A stretch of DNA of 64,000 nucleotides from Marthasterias glacialis (taxonomy: Eukaryota; Echinodermata; Asteroidea; Forcipulatida; Asteriidae): contig OU452230.1 of NCBI GenBank assembly GCA_911728455.2, forward strand, positions 4,084,256-4,148,255. The letters run 5' to 3'. The notes beneath the pieces were generated by a model. The model searched no databases, had not been told where the DNA came from, and saw nothing but the letters and a program-made list of their open reading frames with translations. Of this stretch, positions 12,013-25,791 are shown piece by piece (the first letter of the stretch is position 1; every line of letters begins with the position of its first letter). The translations under genes were made by a program, and so were the position numbers.

Positions 12013-13220
12013 TTTTAGTTTTAACCACTACTGACGCTACCCTTTTCCTACGCTTAATTTTCAACCACCTGCACGATCTACTTTTAGAAGACTGGTGTTG
12101 TTTCTGAATGCACCTAACAACGTCAAGTCAAATTTCAATTGCGAGTTCCACTAAATCCCCCTTATCTAAACCACATCCGAATAACCAAACGCCTCGCTAT
12201 AATATATCTGGTGCTTTCTCATGCTGTATCTTAATAACTTAACGCAGGTGGAATCCAACGTGAACGATTGCTATCTGTCAATTAAATTTGTGGTCATCAG
12301 TGACGTATAGAGAACCATGTGATGAAATTCCATTGTCAACAGTGCTAATGAAATTGTGTCAAAGCCTTTTAACAACCCAACTTAGTTCCAGCAACATAAC
12401 CAAAAAAAGGTATTTTTAACTACACTAGTATCCAATTCGTTGTATTTCTGACCGCGTGAGGGCGTGTGTGAACCAAATTTACATGATGCAAAACAAGTAA
12501 AAGGAACTGTCTTTTTTTCCATTGTTGTTATTAATAGTAAGTTATTTAGCCATTGAAACCAGAAAACAACATTCAAAATGAAATCGAATTGTAATTGTGG
12601 CGCAGGGGACATCAGCCGTTGAAAACGCCCCCATGCGGTTAAAAATACGGTGAATTAAACTCACAGCATGACGATTAAGACCTAACTTTAATATAGGGAT
12701 TACTCAGACCGCATGTACATATACAACCAACCTTTAATCCCCACCTGTTTGAGATGGAGTGATGAAAACCCCAACCTGAAGCACTTGTCACACAGGGCAA
12801 TTTTTTTCAGGCAACCTACTGCACATGCAGAAAAGGAACTATTTAGCAGCACAAGAAACAGTCCTCTATAATGACTCAATACATCCCCAAAAATATAACG
12901 AAAAAACTGAAAAGTGAATGAATTTTCTCAATGGATATTGCCTAGAACTGGTTGCCTGTACATTGTGTGACGACGGCCTCAAGGTATACCCTAATCGATA
13001 GTTTCAAGTTCGGAGTTTAAAAAAAAAAAAATTATTGGTCAGTTATTTTAATCATAGGGGTTAGCCCATGGAGATATAAGCAGGATATTGCCTCAAAGAC
13101 TGAAACTTGTAGCGTCCCATCACCACAGGATGTGTTTTGAACGCTTCGGGGAAGATCATGTGGACAATAAGTTTTTTTTCCCCAAAAGGAAATCCCTTCT
13201 AAGGAAAAAGAAAAAAAAGA
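12013..13220. other. Intergenic sequence
   Basis: No supported gene, promoter or RNA was recognised in this stretch. Confidence 0.4.
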
Positions 13221-13242
13221 AAGAGAGAGAGAAAAAAAAGAG

Positions 13243-13497
<255 letters not shown>

Positions 13498-13716
13498 AAG
13501 CACCTGAATATTGGCAGGGAGCTTAAAATTTGGAAATGGTTATAGAGCAACTGTAATTGGTATCGATGCAGGGAGCACATAACATCTTGAGCTCTGCACA
13601 AACATGGCTAAAAGGGGCCAGGTCTATAAAGTCTTTTAGAAACGGCAATAGATCTTTAATTGTATTGACGCAACAAACTAATACAATATTTTGGGGTGAC
13701 CACTATACCATTTTAG

Positions 13717-13847
13717 AAAACTGCCAGGAGAAAACAAGTTTTAACAAACGGTACGGTAACACATCTCGTATCAAAGACGTAAAATGGAGATATGCGAAAT
13801 ACATCGACAAAAATAATCAAGTCGTGACTGTACCTTCCACCCTATGA
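13717..13847 (+). CDS. Possible terminal exon, unknown protein
   Basis: The open segment follows an acceptor-like ccattttag (AG at 13715-13716), enters in phase 1, and ends at TGA 13845-13847. The residues look protein-like (NCQEKTSFNKRYGNTSRI, then WRYAKYIDKNNQVVTVPSTL) and richer in mixed polar and aromatic residues than surrounding frames. No family is recognised. There is no clear polyadenylation signal just downstream and no partner exon identified. An alternative is a chance frame, since the open frame extends upstream to about 13557 without needing the acceptor. Confidence 0.25.
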
Positions 13848-15967
13848 ACTTTTTAATTGCATACTCCCCGAAACATTATGCTGCAAGAGGTATAAAATGG
13901 AAGAAGACTTTTCGCTCCAAGTTGTGACTTATTCTTTTTTTTTCCATGGATGCTATAGTCCAGCCCGTTTGTAGTCTAGGTGCAAGACGTCCTTGGCGCA
14001 TTTTGCTACTACCTGATTGGTTAATAGGGCATCAAAATGCTCTAAAAACGTCTTGCATCACTGAGACCAACAGCCCTGTTGCCGCCCTCAACTCCCATTA
14101 ATCTGCGCTTGCTAATGTGGGCGGTCTTGCTTATCAAATCAAGTACGTATAAGAAACTAGAATAATGGTCACAAATTCAACAGTTCGCCAGCTTCTTGCC
14201 ACTCTCTTTGAACCCACGAGAGTTAGAGAGAGGGACTCTAAAAACGTTGGAACATTTGAACAATGGAACAACGAGCGGGTAACCTTTCAAGTTATTATTA
14301 TTTTTTTATATATGAAAAGAGGATTGTATGGACTTAAGGATAATACATTCTTGAGATAGGGCAGGTTATCAAGAAATGTCCCGACTGGATTGCTTCCTTT
14401 CATGTATCTTTCAGACCTAAAATGCTAATGCGGCGATCAACAGTAGTAAGAATGTCCCGCGGCGGCTTTGGGAGGAATCTTTGTGAATATTCTGTAAAAG
14501 TACAGTTTCTAAGATTTGTGCTATCTGGTGCGGACACTCATTAATAAAGATTAGAAAAGACTGAGGGCAAGTTATGATTCTGAAGTTTGAGAAAAAAGAA
14601 AACAAACCAAAAAAAACCAAAAAAACTATTTCGCAGAGGGACTTTTTCTCCGGGAAAAACTATACTCATATAAACGGCGCTCTTAAAAGTTATTTTGACA
14701 CCAGGAACACCTGCTTCATGCTGCAGGTTTGCACTGGGTGATGGGGATAACCATATAGGGACGCCTCAATTTCGCTCGAAGACGTTATTTTTTTCTTCTT
14801 TTTTTCTTCTTTCTTTTTAATCAATAAAATTTAAAAGTGTCTTTTTCGTAGCGTCTTATATAGCAGCTATGGATTAACTAAATTGCACAATGAAGAAGGT
14901 TCTTCTTGGATGAAGATACAAATTTTGTTTAGTCAGGTTGCACGTCAGTAAGAAACAAAAATTGAAAATTAAATAAAAACAAAATAATTCTAGCTGATGT
15001 GAGAGAGTCCGGTCGCTCACTTTACTCAATCTTATATTCATCTTTAATCTATACAAATAACAATAAAAATGACCAGTTCGAAGGGATTATCTTTACTTTT
15101 TAAAATATTATTTTGTGATACACCATATTGAAATAAAAACTATGGTGTAAATCTAAACATATGCACACACATACACACACACACATTTTCTGCGGACCCT
15201 GTGAATTGGTGACTTCTCTTTGTTACCCCATTGTTAACCTTTAGTTTGTTTTTTTAGCAATGTCCCCATTGATCTTGTCTACACGGAAGCGAAGCGAGGG
15301 AGTCCTTTATACTCTGTGAAAACACCCGGATCCATTGTGTAAGTCCACTGAGTAGACTGCCCACACACACACACACGCAACCAAAGGTCAAAATACAAAA
15401 CAGATTGAAGCCATATTGAAGATGTTTAATCTGCGTTTATATTAAAGATTTTGTGCATTATAAGAAGAAACTGTTCCTCTTCGGAACAGTTGTCTCTGAT
15501 CAACAACTGGCCAAAGCGATTCCTCCCGGCCGGTCTCAGCAAGGTGAAAGGAAGAAATAAAATGCACTGAAGCTAATATTTTCTAAAATTGCTTACTCAC
15601 TGAAGCTTGAATACTTCTACCGGCAAATGTAATTATAAAAAATACAATATGCTTGAATAACGACACCCAGTAGACCAGTTCCAAAGAGAACCCTTATTGC
15701 AGTCAAATATCATTGAAACTGATACCTTACCTTCAAAATGATCAATGTTTAAAAGCATTTTCGGAAATGAGACAGCGAAATAAAAAACACAAACAATTAT
15801 ACTGAATACATTATTCTACTGAATTCACAACTAGTATGGAAGAAAATGTGTATGGAAGAAAAAGTGTATTTAAACAGCTTTAAAAGTTGTTTGGTTTAAG
15901 AAAGTATAGATGTAATTATCGGAAATAAACAAAAAAACAAACAATGAACCCAACAACCCCCCCCCCC

Positions 15968-15998
<31 letters not shown>

Positions 15999-16063
15999 GT
16001 TACTCCGTTTTTCTCGAAATTATGAAATTCATAGCTGTTCAAAGGTCGTTTATTGTGTTTTAA
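13848..16063. other. Intergenic sequence
   Basis: No supported gene. CA-rich stretches lie at 15160-15185 and 15362-15378. A C-run followed by a poly(A) run lies at about 15957-15993. Confidence 0.4.
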
Positions 16064-16410
16064 AGCTCCAGCTCAACATTGGCAAGACGAAAAACATAAA
16101 AGTTCACAGATTTACAAATACCTTACATGGTCTAATGATGGTATAAAAACACTTTCCTTAAAATATTTCTGCCTGAAGTGTGATCGTTTTTAAATAATAA
16201 ATGAAATAAGATCCAAAATTAGTTTTCGTCTCGGTGAGAAAACTCTGGCTATAGGATTGCGTACAAAAATGCTGAATGCATTTTTACCGTTTTCTCGCAA
16301 ACGAAACAATGAAATGAGCTGACATTTTCACTGGTTGGTTTTATTACAAATATCTCGATTTGTGCAAAGAATGGAAGCATTTACAGTCAGTTTACCAATG
16401 TTGAGCTGGT
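16064..16410. mobile_element. MITE family D, copy 1
   Basis: Inverted ends: AGCTCCAGCTCAACATTGGC on the left and CCAATGTTGAGCTGG on the right. The interior (GTCTC..GAGAAAAC, TGCTGAATGCATTTTTACCG, GCAAAGAATGGAAGCATT) matches the inverted second copy at 50488-50799. The length of about 345 bp with no ORF indicates a non-autonomous DNA element. The superfamily is undetermined. Confidence 0.75.
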
Positions 16411-18004
16411 TTTCTTTTGAAAATAAATAAATAAATAAGTATACCAGTCAGACTTTTAATTAATATATAAAACAGGTTCAAGGGCCTGTGAGGGTAACAT
16501 TTTTATGCGTTACATTGTGTTCAGTATATTTAAAAAATGCTTCTCTTACTTCATCGTTGCACCTAAGTAATGCTATTACCGGCAGGTACATTGATTAGAA
16601 GGCAATCGTAGCACAAAGCCATAGAGTTTGAAATATAGTGTCGACTTACACTCGCGTGGAAATCGTAAGATCCAAAGTCAATTTGGTTTTGTTCACGCGT
16701 CATTTACTCTCGAGGGGCTAACCATTTTGTGACTCGCCTTGATGACTCTCATCTTGGTACGATATTATCTCAGGCTATCCGTCGTGGTTATTGTTACCGT
16801 CTTTTATTGAAGAACAAAAAAAACATTACCCGATGGATTTACCATGCTTTTATGTAAAGTCCTCTGTGAAAATTCTTGAAAAAAAAAAACTTTTAGTAAA
16901 ACTGCTATAAGCTATGGCTTAATCAAGTATAATCAACTCTTGAACCATCCACACAACCATCCATCTTCTTGAAGAGACGCTCTTGGAACAACTATTTAAA
17001 CGGATGATTGGCATTTGTGTGATGAGCATTAACGAGTGAGCTTGCAGATAATAATAATAATATTAATGAACATTTGTAGTCTGTCAAAAATGACACTCCT
17101 GGCGCATGAAGATACTCTGCTAATATTAAGATGGACACTTACCGTTTGTATTTGATAACTAAACCTAAAACTATTGTCCACAATTGCTTGCAAAGAAGTA
17201 CAAAATTGTGTTTTTTGTAAACACAAATAATCATGCAAAAAATAATTTGTAAATAGCATTCGTTTGTAAAGTGACACTAAAGAGTTCATCCTGTTCTTCA
17301 GCAATCCAATGTAAAAAAAAAAATCACTTGGAAATAATTGTCCCTTTGTTTGACTTTCAGATTGTTAAGAAAAACTAGTGACACATGTTCGAAGACCCTG
17401 AAATTTAGATTCGCTCATTTCGATTGTCTCATCCTATTCGTCTTGTTTTTGCTAAATGTGTCCTACGAATTTGATCAAACATTCACATATGTTGTTTGGT
17501 GTTATTGTTTAAAACAAGATAAAGTCTTCTCATAATGATCTACCTTGGTTACAAACTTTATAAGCCACAATGTTAAGAATAAAAAAAAAATGTGTTTGCA
17601 CACGTTGCTGAGACGAGTTTACTTTAATGAGACGAGACATACTTTAATGCATTTTACAACTACAATGAACAATGTTGCCCTTGTTTGTCAAAGTTGGAAG
17701 GTTTGCGTCCCCATATGCATTTTGCCTTGGAGAGGATAACACTCAGATGTTGTGGAAAATAACCATATCGCCCCATTTATCGCCCCAAGAATTGGTACGA
17801 AAGAAATAACACCTAATGATTGAATTTCACAAATTATCTGCAGTGGAACGTGGAAGTAACTATACTTCCCTAACTCAACCATAAACAATTATTCGGGCGG
17901 TCCCAGCTTTGATATAGCCGACACAGATGGTGCTTTGCATGATAATGAGGGTAGCCCTAACACCAACCACTGAGCACATTGCGTGCATGCTGATTAGGGT
18001 AGCT
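16411..18004. other. Intergenic sequence
   Basis: No supported gene. Several open frames of 60-90 codons (17029-17304, 17338-17535, 17545-17739) have no splice or family support. Confidence 0.4.
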
Positions 18005-18252
18005 ATCTCTAAATCTAACAGAGTGAAAACTCACTCATTTTGTTCGCCGTGCCACTTTTGCAAAGAGCCATCTGGCGAACAACTCTTTTTAGAGTGAAAG
18101 ATGGGTATTTTCAACTTGAACCATATTAGAGTAAAATTCGCTCCGATTTCACTCGAAAAGGGGTGATGCACAGTGAGTTTCACGCTCAAAAGAGCCAAAC
18201 TGACACCACTCCGGCGAGAGAGTGAAATATTCACTCTTTTACATTTGAGAGG
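18005..18252. mobile_element. MITE family C, copy 1
   Basis: Imperfect inverted ends: ATCTCTAAATCTAACAGAGTG on the left and CACTCTTTTACATTTGAGAGG on the right. The interior contains multiple GAGTGAAA/TTTCACTC strings and a GCAAAGAGCCAT block. It matches the larger copy at 51661-52254 in the opposite orientation. Confidence 0.7.
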
Positions 18253-18705
18253 TAATATCAACAACTAGCAGATATACCGGTAGTTCCAAAATAGTTATTC
18301 GAAGCTCAACAAGTTTTGCTTCATATCGATTATACTTGTCATAGTTAGTGGACTGTTTTATGTTAACGTTTAAAGGAATTGACTTACCTTTACTTCAGCC
18401 TACGAAATTGTGCAAATAAACTAACTTTGCAAACCATTGTGAAAAAAAAACTGCGCTGTGTTGAACCTATTGTGATTACAAAAAGTATATTCCCATAGCT
18501 TTTGAACCAAAGATAATCCCAGTAAACTTACAATCGAAATGGTTCAGATTAGTCTGTCAAGTCAGCCTCGGCTTGATTTAACACTGGTCGGAAAGGAGGA
18601 CACGAAAGGGTTACACTTTGGGCTGTAGCTTTAAGCACCTTCAGCCTGTTTAAAAGTCCAGCTCCGAAAGGGTACTATAATTGGTTTGCGGTAACACCAT
18701 GTGAT

Positions 18706-18995
18706 TGTATCTACTTTGCTTTATACAGTAGATTGTTCTTGTGAGAACTTGTCTTGCTATTATTCTACTACCGCGGAGTAGATTTCGGAATTCGGGAGAC
18801 AACTTAGTTCTGAAAAGAACTGTCCAGCTTTTTAAGTAGGCCTACTACCTGGGGGTAGGAAATCGGCCAGGACTACTACTACTTTTTTCGCTTAGTGGAT
18901 TGGGGGGGGGGGACTTCTCGGATAACTTCACTACCGCGGAGTGAGTTTGGTCTCAACGTTTCGACTAGCCTGCTCTAAACATCATCAGGAGACTG
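18706..18995 (-). mobile_element. Dispersed repeat with hammerhead-like end, copy 2
   Basis: Second copy of the 6687-6968 repeat. On the minus strand the end (18949-18995) contains GTCTC, CTGATGA, a hairpin region ending CTAGTC, then GAAACGTT and GAGAC. The two outer strings can pair, giving the three-way-junction order expected of a minimal hammerhead. One extra base after CTGATGA departs from the canonical core. A second G-run interrupts the repeat at about 18903-18912. Confidence 0.55.
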
Positions 18996-20999
18996 ACACG
19001 CTTGTCGAACGTCATAACTAGCTAAGAATTTACTCGTCCAGCTCGGAAGAGGCCGAGTTGTGTTATCTTAATAATAGTTACATAGAGACTCTCAGGGTGA
19101 AATATACCGATGGAATATAATGACTGTCGTGGATGATAGACGATAAGCTCACCAGGCGTGTTGCTGCACAATCACCCGAACCGAACAACCATGGAATGCA
19201 ACCCGCGAAGCTTTAATTGAAAGACCGACATTTAAATGCCGCATTACTTTCACTGTCTGAGCTTCAGTTACAGCTCGGTTTGTCTGTGTTTACTCACTCA
19301 TCTTCACTCCTTAGATATGTAGATTCAGAAGAATTTAAGTATTCGGTTGAAGTTTAGTTTTATTCAGCTACACAATTAATGATGGACAGAGTACCTTTGG
19401 TGTTGCCGCACACAGTAAACATTTTTCTTTTCTTTTTTTACATCACATCCGTGAACGTACTTGATTCGGAAGCGATTTATCATTATCTGAATCAAATTGA
19501 ATTGGAAACTTGTAAGATCAAATCACTTCCTTTATGAAACCCCACTTTGAAATCGCCCGGCGGTTTGGATGGATATGAATTAGAAATTTACTGATGATGC
19601 ATTTTTGAAGAAGACTTGTCTGACGTTGGATCTGATAAAATGCTCCATGATCGCAGTTTTAGCTCTGCAACGTTTCAAACGACACAGCCCCATCATGTCC
19701 TGGCGAGGGCCAAGTTTATTGATTTGAATTGGACTGGGACTGGATTCATAAAAGTCGTCACCGTTTTCACGGAGTTACGGGCATGTCAAAACGCATCAAA
19801 AGAACGTTTTGCGATATCTGCATTTTAAAAGGTGCTAAATTCAAAACTGAAAAATGCTGCAGTACCGGTACTAAAACGTTCTTGTGCAGTTTAAATGTCC
19901 TAATGTATTTTTACATAGTGAAAGACGGGCATGTCACGTGATCACGCGCGCGTTGACAAGCCTGTCACTTCGCGAAAACGCAAAACACGGCTTGACCTAC
20001 ATGCCATGTCCATTTTTACACAATGTACTAAAGATTTAAGGATTCCGACTTGTCTCTTCATGATAACACAAAATGCAAATATACTTAAATGAATGCTCAC
20101 TTACAAATTAATGTATATTTAAGAAATAAAGCAAATTTTTGATTAAGTTAAAGACCCAATTGGTTCACAGTTAATTATCTCGAGTAGTTTGTATTTTTCT
20201 GCATTTCTTTTGTTTAATTTTTAATGCGCAGTAGAGTATATCCATATAACTTTTGTGCAATATCAATGTTCTTTATTACTAGTAGTAGTAGTAGCAGCAG
20301 CAGCAGCAGCATCAACATCAGCTCAGCAGCAGCAGCAGCAGCAGCGACGACAACAGTAGCGGTAGGTATTTAAGATGAGTACCTCTGATATTGAGAAATA
20401 ACTTTTAATGAAAGCTCTGAAGTCCCAATTTGATGAATTTCGAAATTTCAGAGAAAACAGAACAATACCTTGTGAATCACAAGCGAACACACCACCGTTC
20501 AATCGTTAATGTAAACATAATAACTATCTCTAGTGGAATGAGAATTTAAGGATCAGCAGTTGTTTCGACCAATTAACGCAGAGCCAGATCTTTGAGAAAA
20601 CTAACGCTAGCTTTAAAAGCCTTTCGAGAGGTTCTGAAAAAGAAAACAATCAACTAACACAAGCCGTTTCCATGGCTCAGAGGTTCATACTTTGCCAATG
20701 TCAGGGAATCTCATTTAATGAATACATTATTCTAATAGCTCCTTCTGGTGAGTTGTAAACACAAAACTATAATTCGTTTTAAGTAGGCCATGCGGATAAG
20801 GTCGGACATGTGAAAGTTGATTTACACGAAGTCTCTCATTTCTGGGTTGTTATACGGGCCTAAAAAATTACAAATTATAAGCCTAAAAAAATTACAATGA
20901 TCTTACAACAAACCGCATCATCATGTTTTTGCCCCATACAGTGTACAAAAAAGTGGTGATTTTTACAAGCACCTTAATATAATGCCACAATACCCGCAA
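18996..20999. other. Intergenic sequence with short AGC/AGT microsatellite
   Basis: No supported gene. AGT/AGC triplet repeats lie at about 20279-20345. Frames at 19616-19941 have no recognisable content. Confidence 0.4.
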
Positions 21000-21001
21000 T
21001 A

Positions 21002-21472
21002 GACCGATCCATTAAGCCTCGCCTACTAACGTACTGACCAATCACAACCTTGACAACGCCACTGAAAGTCCGACAAATGTCCGACACGTTCAAATCTCAT
21101 TAGAAAAAGTAAAGAAACCGCCTCCATTGTTCTGAGACACAACAGCACAGACAACAGTACTTACTTTTGTTGTGTTTTAATTGTTTCGTTTTTCTGGTGG
21201 TGCGAATCCCACGGCAGTGGTCCCTGTACAGTCGTGTGCAAGTGGTTTAACAGTGTTCCTGTTTACATTGTTCTTTGGACTCGAGGCACTGCTCAAAAGG
21301 CCACGAAACTAAATGATTAATCCATACTGTTCACAAAAACCATGCAGTACTACGAGTGTATCGGATACGTGTGTGGCAGCAACCGAACCACCGCTGCCAA
21401 TCTTGCAAGAAAGTCACGCCATGTGATGTTGCTGGGCAGTTGCTAAGGTAGGCGGGGCTTAATGGATTGGTC
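21002..21472. mobile_element. MITE family B, copy 2
   Basis: Ends GACCGATCCATTAAGCC and GGCTTAATGGATTGGTC, flanked by TA on the left (21000-21001) and TG on the right, where the second TA is probably mutated. The interior matches 5019-5472 in reverse orientation. The terminal GACCGAT is shared with MITE family A. Confidence 0.75.
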
Positions 21473-21474
21473 TG

Positions 21475-24400
21475 AACTGACTGAGCCCCATATTAGCAGA
21501 AACCACTGGTGTCAATCAATCTCTGCGTGCGACCGTTGGCACCAGTAGGCGGGGCTTATTCTTTTTAAGAATGACTGGACATTCCTGTAAAGTTATTTTT
21601 TGAAGGATGATGTAACTGTAAGAAGTCGCTAGAAACACTTAGTTCGTAAAGAAGTTGCTGGAATCCCAAAACTTTATAATAGTCGTGTCTAGAAAACAGT
21701 ACAATTATATAATTACACGAATATACGGGTTGACAGATATAATACTCATGACTTTATGAAGGCAACAAAACTTCATGGGAACGTCGGCGAACCGAGAGTT
21801 CGTCTTGACCGAGTGCAGTTAATGACTGAATTTAATTCTGAAAGAGATATTCTGGAACTAAATTTACAGCTCAATGTTGTGAGGTTTGTCTTATCCATAA
21901 TCTTTGTGGCGGGAGTCAGCTTGTGTCAGCTTGTGTCCCCGTTATTTTGTGGGCCGTTTGTTGGAGGTCAAGTCGCCCCGCGTTAGGGCTCATTTACAGC
22001 ATGTCAGAGAACTGTTTGTTTTAGCCATCCCCGTGGTCGTCATTTTCCAGAACCTGCTTTGTATTTATAGTGGGTAAGATCTTTACATTTGACCCTAATC
22101 AAAGATACTACAAATCCAAGAAAGGACACTCTATTCAGAAACATGAAACGCAAAATAGGGGCCACCGCTGTCGTTTGGTAGGCGTGTGATATAACTAAGT
22201 ATTTAGCCCTACGATAAAAATAAATAAATAAATAACTTTGAAAAATAAAATGGAAAATTAAAAGGGAAGACAAAAAACCCACTTATTTCCTCCATCAAAA
22301 CCACCTGTTACATGACTTTAATTTAAACTAGTTATGAGAAGACACTTAATGGAACATTTTTTTATGTGATTCTTACACTGTCTGGACTCAAACTAAGTGT
22401 CAGAATATTGATTGAATTAGCTCTCCCTTTTAGAAATTCCTCCAACCCGTCAATTTATTCCATTAGGAAACACCGGAGCAAAATAATATAACAATCTCCT
22501 AGTACCGTCTCCTGAATCATATTACTGAAGATTTCCAAGAAATTGGGTTGGAAACAAGGTTGGAATATTTCCCACTAATTTGACAAACTCGGCTCGTACA
22601 TGCGAGGCTTTTTCAGATTTGTATTGATGTGGTGAAGGAAGCATGCGTCATTACGAAATTTAATTTCCAAAATAATCACAGGCTGACAGGCTGTCACGTC
22701 ACAAAGAGGACCCAAGTGAGCAGAAAGTGTCGGGTTTTTCAAGCATCAAAGCACTTTAAATAAGTGATGTACGATGGCAAACCTTGAACGTCTTTATTGT
22801 GTATAAATAGTGTTCGCAATTCGGCTCTTGGCAGCTATGGATTTTGTTCTTTCTTCCAATAAACCGATTGAAATCAAATCAAACAACGCCTTACGCATCT
22901 TCTAATTTAATTATCTAATTGAAATTGAGTCTGTCACGAGACATGGTTTCATTTGAGCGTTTTTGCAAAATTCCTTTCGGTGTTCCTGAACAGGAAATCA
23001 GCGTAGAGACTTGATGCTTTACGCGTCAGTCTATGTGTTCCCCCGATGCACTGATGCACTTAATGATGTCCCAAGAGCCGTGTGTGGTTATGTACGGTCC
23101 ATGTTGTTTCAAGTCCGTTGCGAGCGAGATGTATTATATTAGTTTTCACAATGCCATTCTGTTATAACAGATAAAAGCTTCCCCCCTTTTTATTATTTTT
23201 TAATATATTTTTTTAATTTTTTTTTATAATAACCATCTCAAATAGAGGGTGGAAAGTCACGTAGAATACGGAATCACAGTTGGGAGATATTGTGTTTACC
23301 TGTGGACGCTAACGCCGCTGACATGGCTTCCGAGGGTTGTGTTGGGAGGTATTGATTTCAGATATAAAGTTGGCTGGCGTTCCTTACAGTGGATTGCACA
23401 CAAAATCAGTAACTGTCTGTTCAACGCATTTTCCGCCATATTTTCATATCACGTCTGACCACGTTTTAACATAATTATACCGTTTGCTTGTTTTTAGCAA
23501 AGTCAATTCGAATGCCACGTGTGTGGTTTGCTCTTCGTACATGCGGTTACGTTCCAGCAGGCAAGATATGGAATACACAAAAATGCTGCAAAGAAAGATC
23601 ATCGAAGGGCAGAATAAAGTGCACAAAATTACTAAACAGTGGATAGTACATTATTTTATAGTTTCTGTAAGGATACATTTGATTATAAAAAAAAAAAAAA
23701 AACAAATTGACCTGTGCAAAGATTGGAAGCAAGCGTTTATTTTGTCAGGACAGATTTGTAGGCCTACATATGAAACGACTTGGAGGCAAATATTCATGAA
23801 AGACAAAAAAACGTTTCTTGCAAGAATATTCGACAACATGCATAGCACGATTTCGATATATACACACACCGAAACCATTATTTCCAAATAAAACGAATTG
23901 CTCGCAACACAAATCGCCCGCTGCCGGATGTTTCTCATCTTCTCGGTTGAGTCTCAAGTGCCTTGAAGAAGAGGGACAAAGGGCTTCAAGCGGTCCTAAA
24001 ATAGCCTGGAATCGATCTAACATCACAATACAACGGGCAAAGGATTATGAATAATAGGCCTATATTATGTACGCAGTTTCTTGTGTTCATCAAATTGGTT
24101 ATTTCATTTCACCCCACCCACACCCCGAAATGATGAAATTGGCAAATTATGACCCGAGACTTTTATGAGACTCGTGTTATCTCTTGTCTTATGCACTCAA
24201 CGCGCTCTAATTAAGCTCCATCAAATTTGATACATTGAATAGGTTGAACATTCTCAGCTGGAATGTTCCACGGGGTGCTTAGAAAAGGGCGTTACTTTAA
24301 CTGTTCCATGACCCGTGCTTATTCGAAAGTTCTGCACGTTCGCACTTATTTTAATCATTTATATCGTTATACATAAAAGTGAATCCGGTATTGGCAGAGT

Positions 24401-25698
24401 GACAAGCCTGTTTGCTGGTTTTGTGATGAATGAATGAATCCCAAAACGGATACGGACAAACCGACACTCCTATATTATTGATCCCTATCAGATTAGATTA
24501 CAATCTAAAAACAAAAAAAATACCCTGTCAAAATTGACCAAAATTCCTGATCCCACAGGGGCCTGACCCATTTTTGGTCAGACTGATCCGGATCAAAAAT
24601 AAATTTAAACAAAATAAATAAAAATCGCTCATCAAACAGCCCTGACACTGTCCTAGCCCTCCCATTTCCCTCGTCACACCATGATCAGACGTAGCAACCA
24701 TTTGCGGCTCATCTGTTTGATAATTGAATTCGTTTGTGATAGGCAAAGACTCGTAAACGTGGACTTTGAAACTTTATTATTGCTACTAACAGTGCGGAAT
24801 TGAAACACAATTTACCAAATTAATTACAATGCTAATGATCATTATTTAAAAAAAAAACTTCAAATCTTCTTGAGCAAAAAAAAAAAAAAAAGACATGCCG
24901 GATTGAAAAAAACAAAAATACCTCATACATCTTTCCCCAAAGCAATCTCAAGAATCTAAAATTGTAATTCGTTTATTACTCATTTGCATTGTCCATTAAA
25001 TGGAAGTGAATATTTAAAAAAAAAAAGCAAAACAATAATTTGAAACTCGAAAGACCCAACCGTTTCTAAAAGAACCACTGACAATTTGCCTAGAAACGGA
25101 GGACAGGACCCCATTTAACTTTCAGTTCAATTAAAACCCAAATTTATTTCCATACGCAATGAACATAAATCACCAGTTCGAGAATAATTTTACAAAATCA
25201 ACGAACAAGTACGGAGGTGTCTTCATGAAGCCGGTGCTCTTAATAGACCGGCAGAGATAAAACAGAAACAAGAACAAGAACACACGGACATTTTGGATAA
25301 AGACGGAACCAAAACATGAAAACAGAACGAAGAGTATCTAAAAACGAAAAGGAAAAAAAAAAAAAAATGCTGAAAACCAATTTAAAAGCAAACTGAAGAT
25401 TTTGTGACAAGAGTTATTTTATTCTCTCGACGTTTCCGACTATTTCCCTTTAATTTAAAAAAGTACAGGTAGATTTCATTTACAAGTTCAGGTTGATGGA
25501 CTCAAACGCATTATGAAGCTGACAAAACAGCATTGTGTTTGAGAAACGGCTAAACACATTGACTCGACAGTGATCCAATTGCCACCGGATCATCAGATGA
25601 GCCCCAGCTTCCAATAAGACCCTGAAGTGAATTCTTGTCTTCTTGTTTTTTTTTTTTGTCCAGACACATCTCTATCCGAGGGGCGCCAATTTTATCTA
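21475..25698. other. Intergenic sequence
   Basis: No supported gene over about 4 kb. A-runs at 23689-23702, 24874-24891 and 25352-25367. A short TGGTCA-rich piece at 24528-24600 resembles the TGGGTCA repeats at 46712 and 59707. The acceptor-like cttgtttttag at 23498 precedes an open segment discussed among the rejected items. Confidence 0.4.
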
Positions 25699-25791
25699 AT
25701 GAAAAAGTTCGTGTCTCTTCTCGTCGTGCTCGTATTTCTCATGAAGTCAAATTCGTGGTCTCCGATCAACAAAATCATGCGCATACCATTG
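25699..25791 (+). CDS. Weak candidate signal-peptide exon
   Basis: ATG at 25699 opens MKKFVSLLVVLVFLMKSNSW, with a lysine-rich start and a 13-residue hydrophobic core as in secretory signal peptides. The frame meets a donor-like ttg/gtaaat at 25791/25792, ending in phase 0. Against it: the base at -3 is C, a good acceptor (tttttttttgtccag, AG at 25663) lies just upstream, and another frame through the same segment is also open. It could be an internal exon in that other frame, or chance. Confidence 0.2.

Noticed and set aside
11534-12107. Repeat-protein-like frames (LSNKGTS on plus, LLDSEVP on minus)
   Set aside because: They follow a 21-bp minisatellite, shift frame at short units, and have no splice or start support.
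23499-23610. Possible C2H2 zinc finger after an acceptor-like site (FECHVCGLLF..)
   Set aside because: The first expected histidine is alanine, the frame stops soon after, and no adjacent finger is present.
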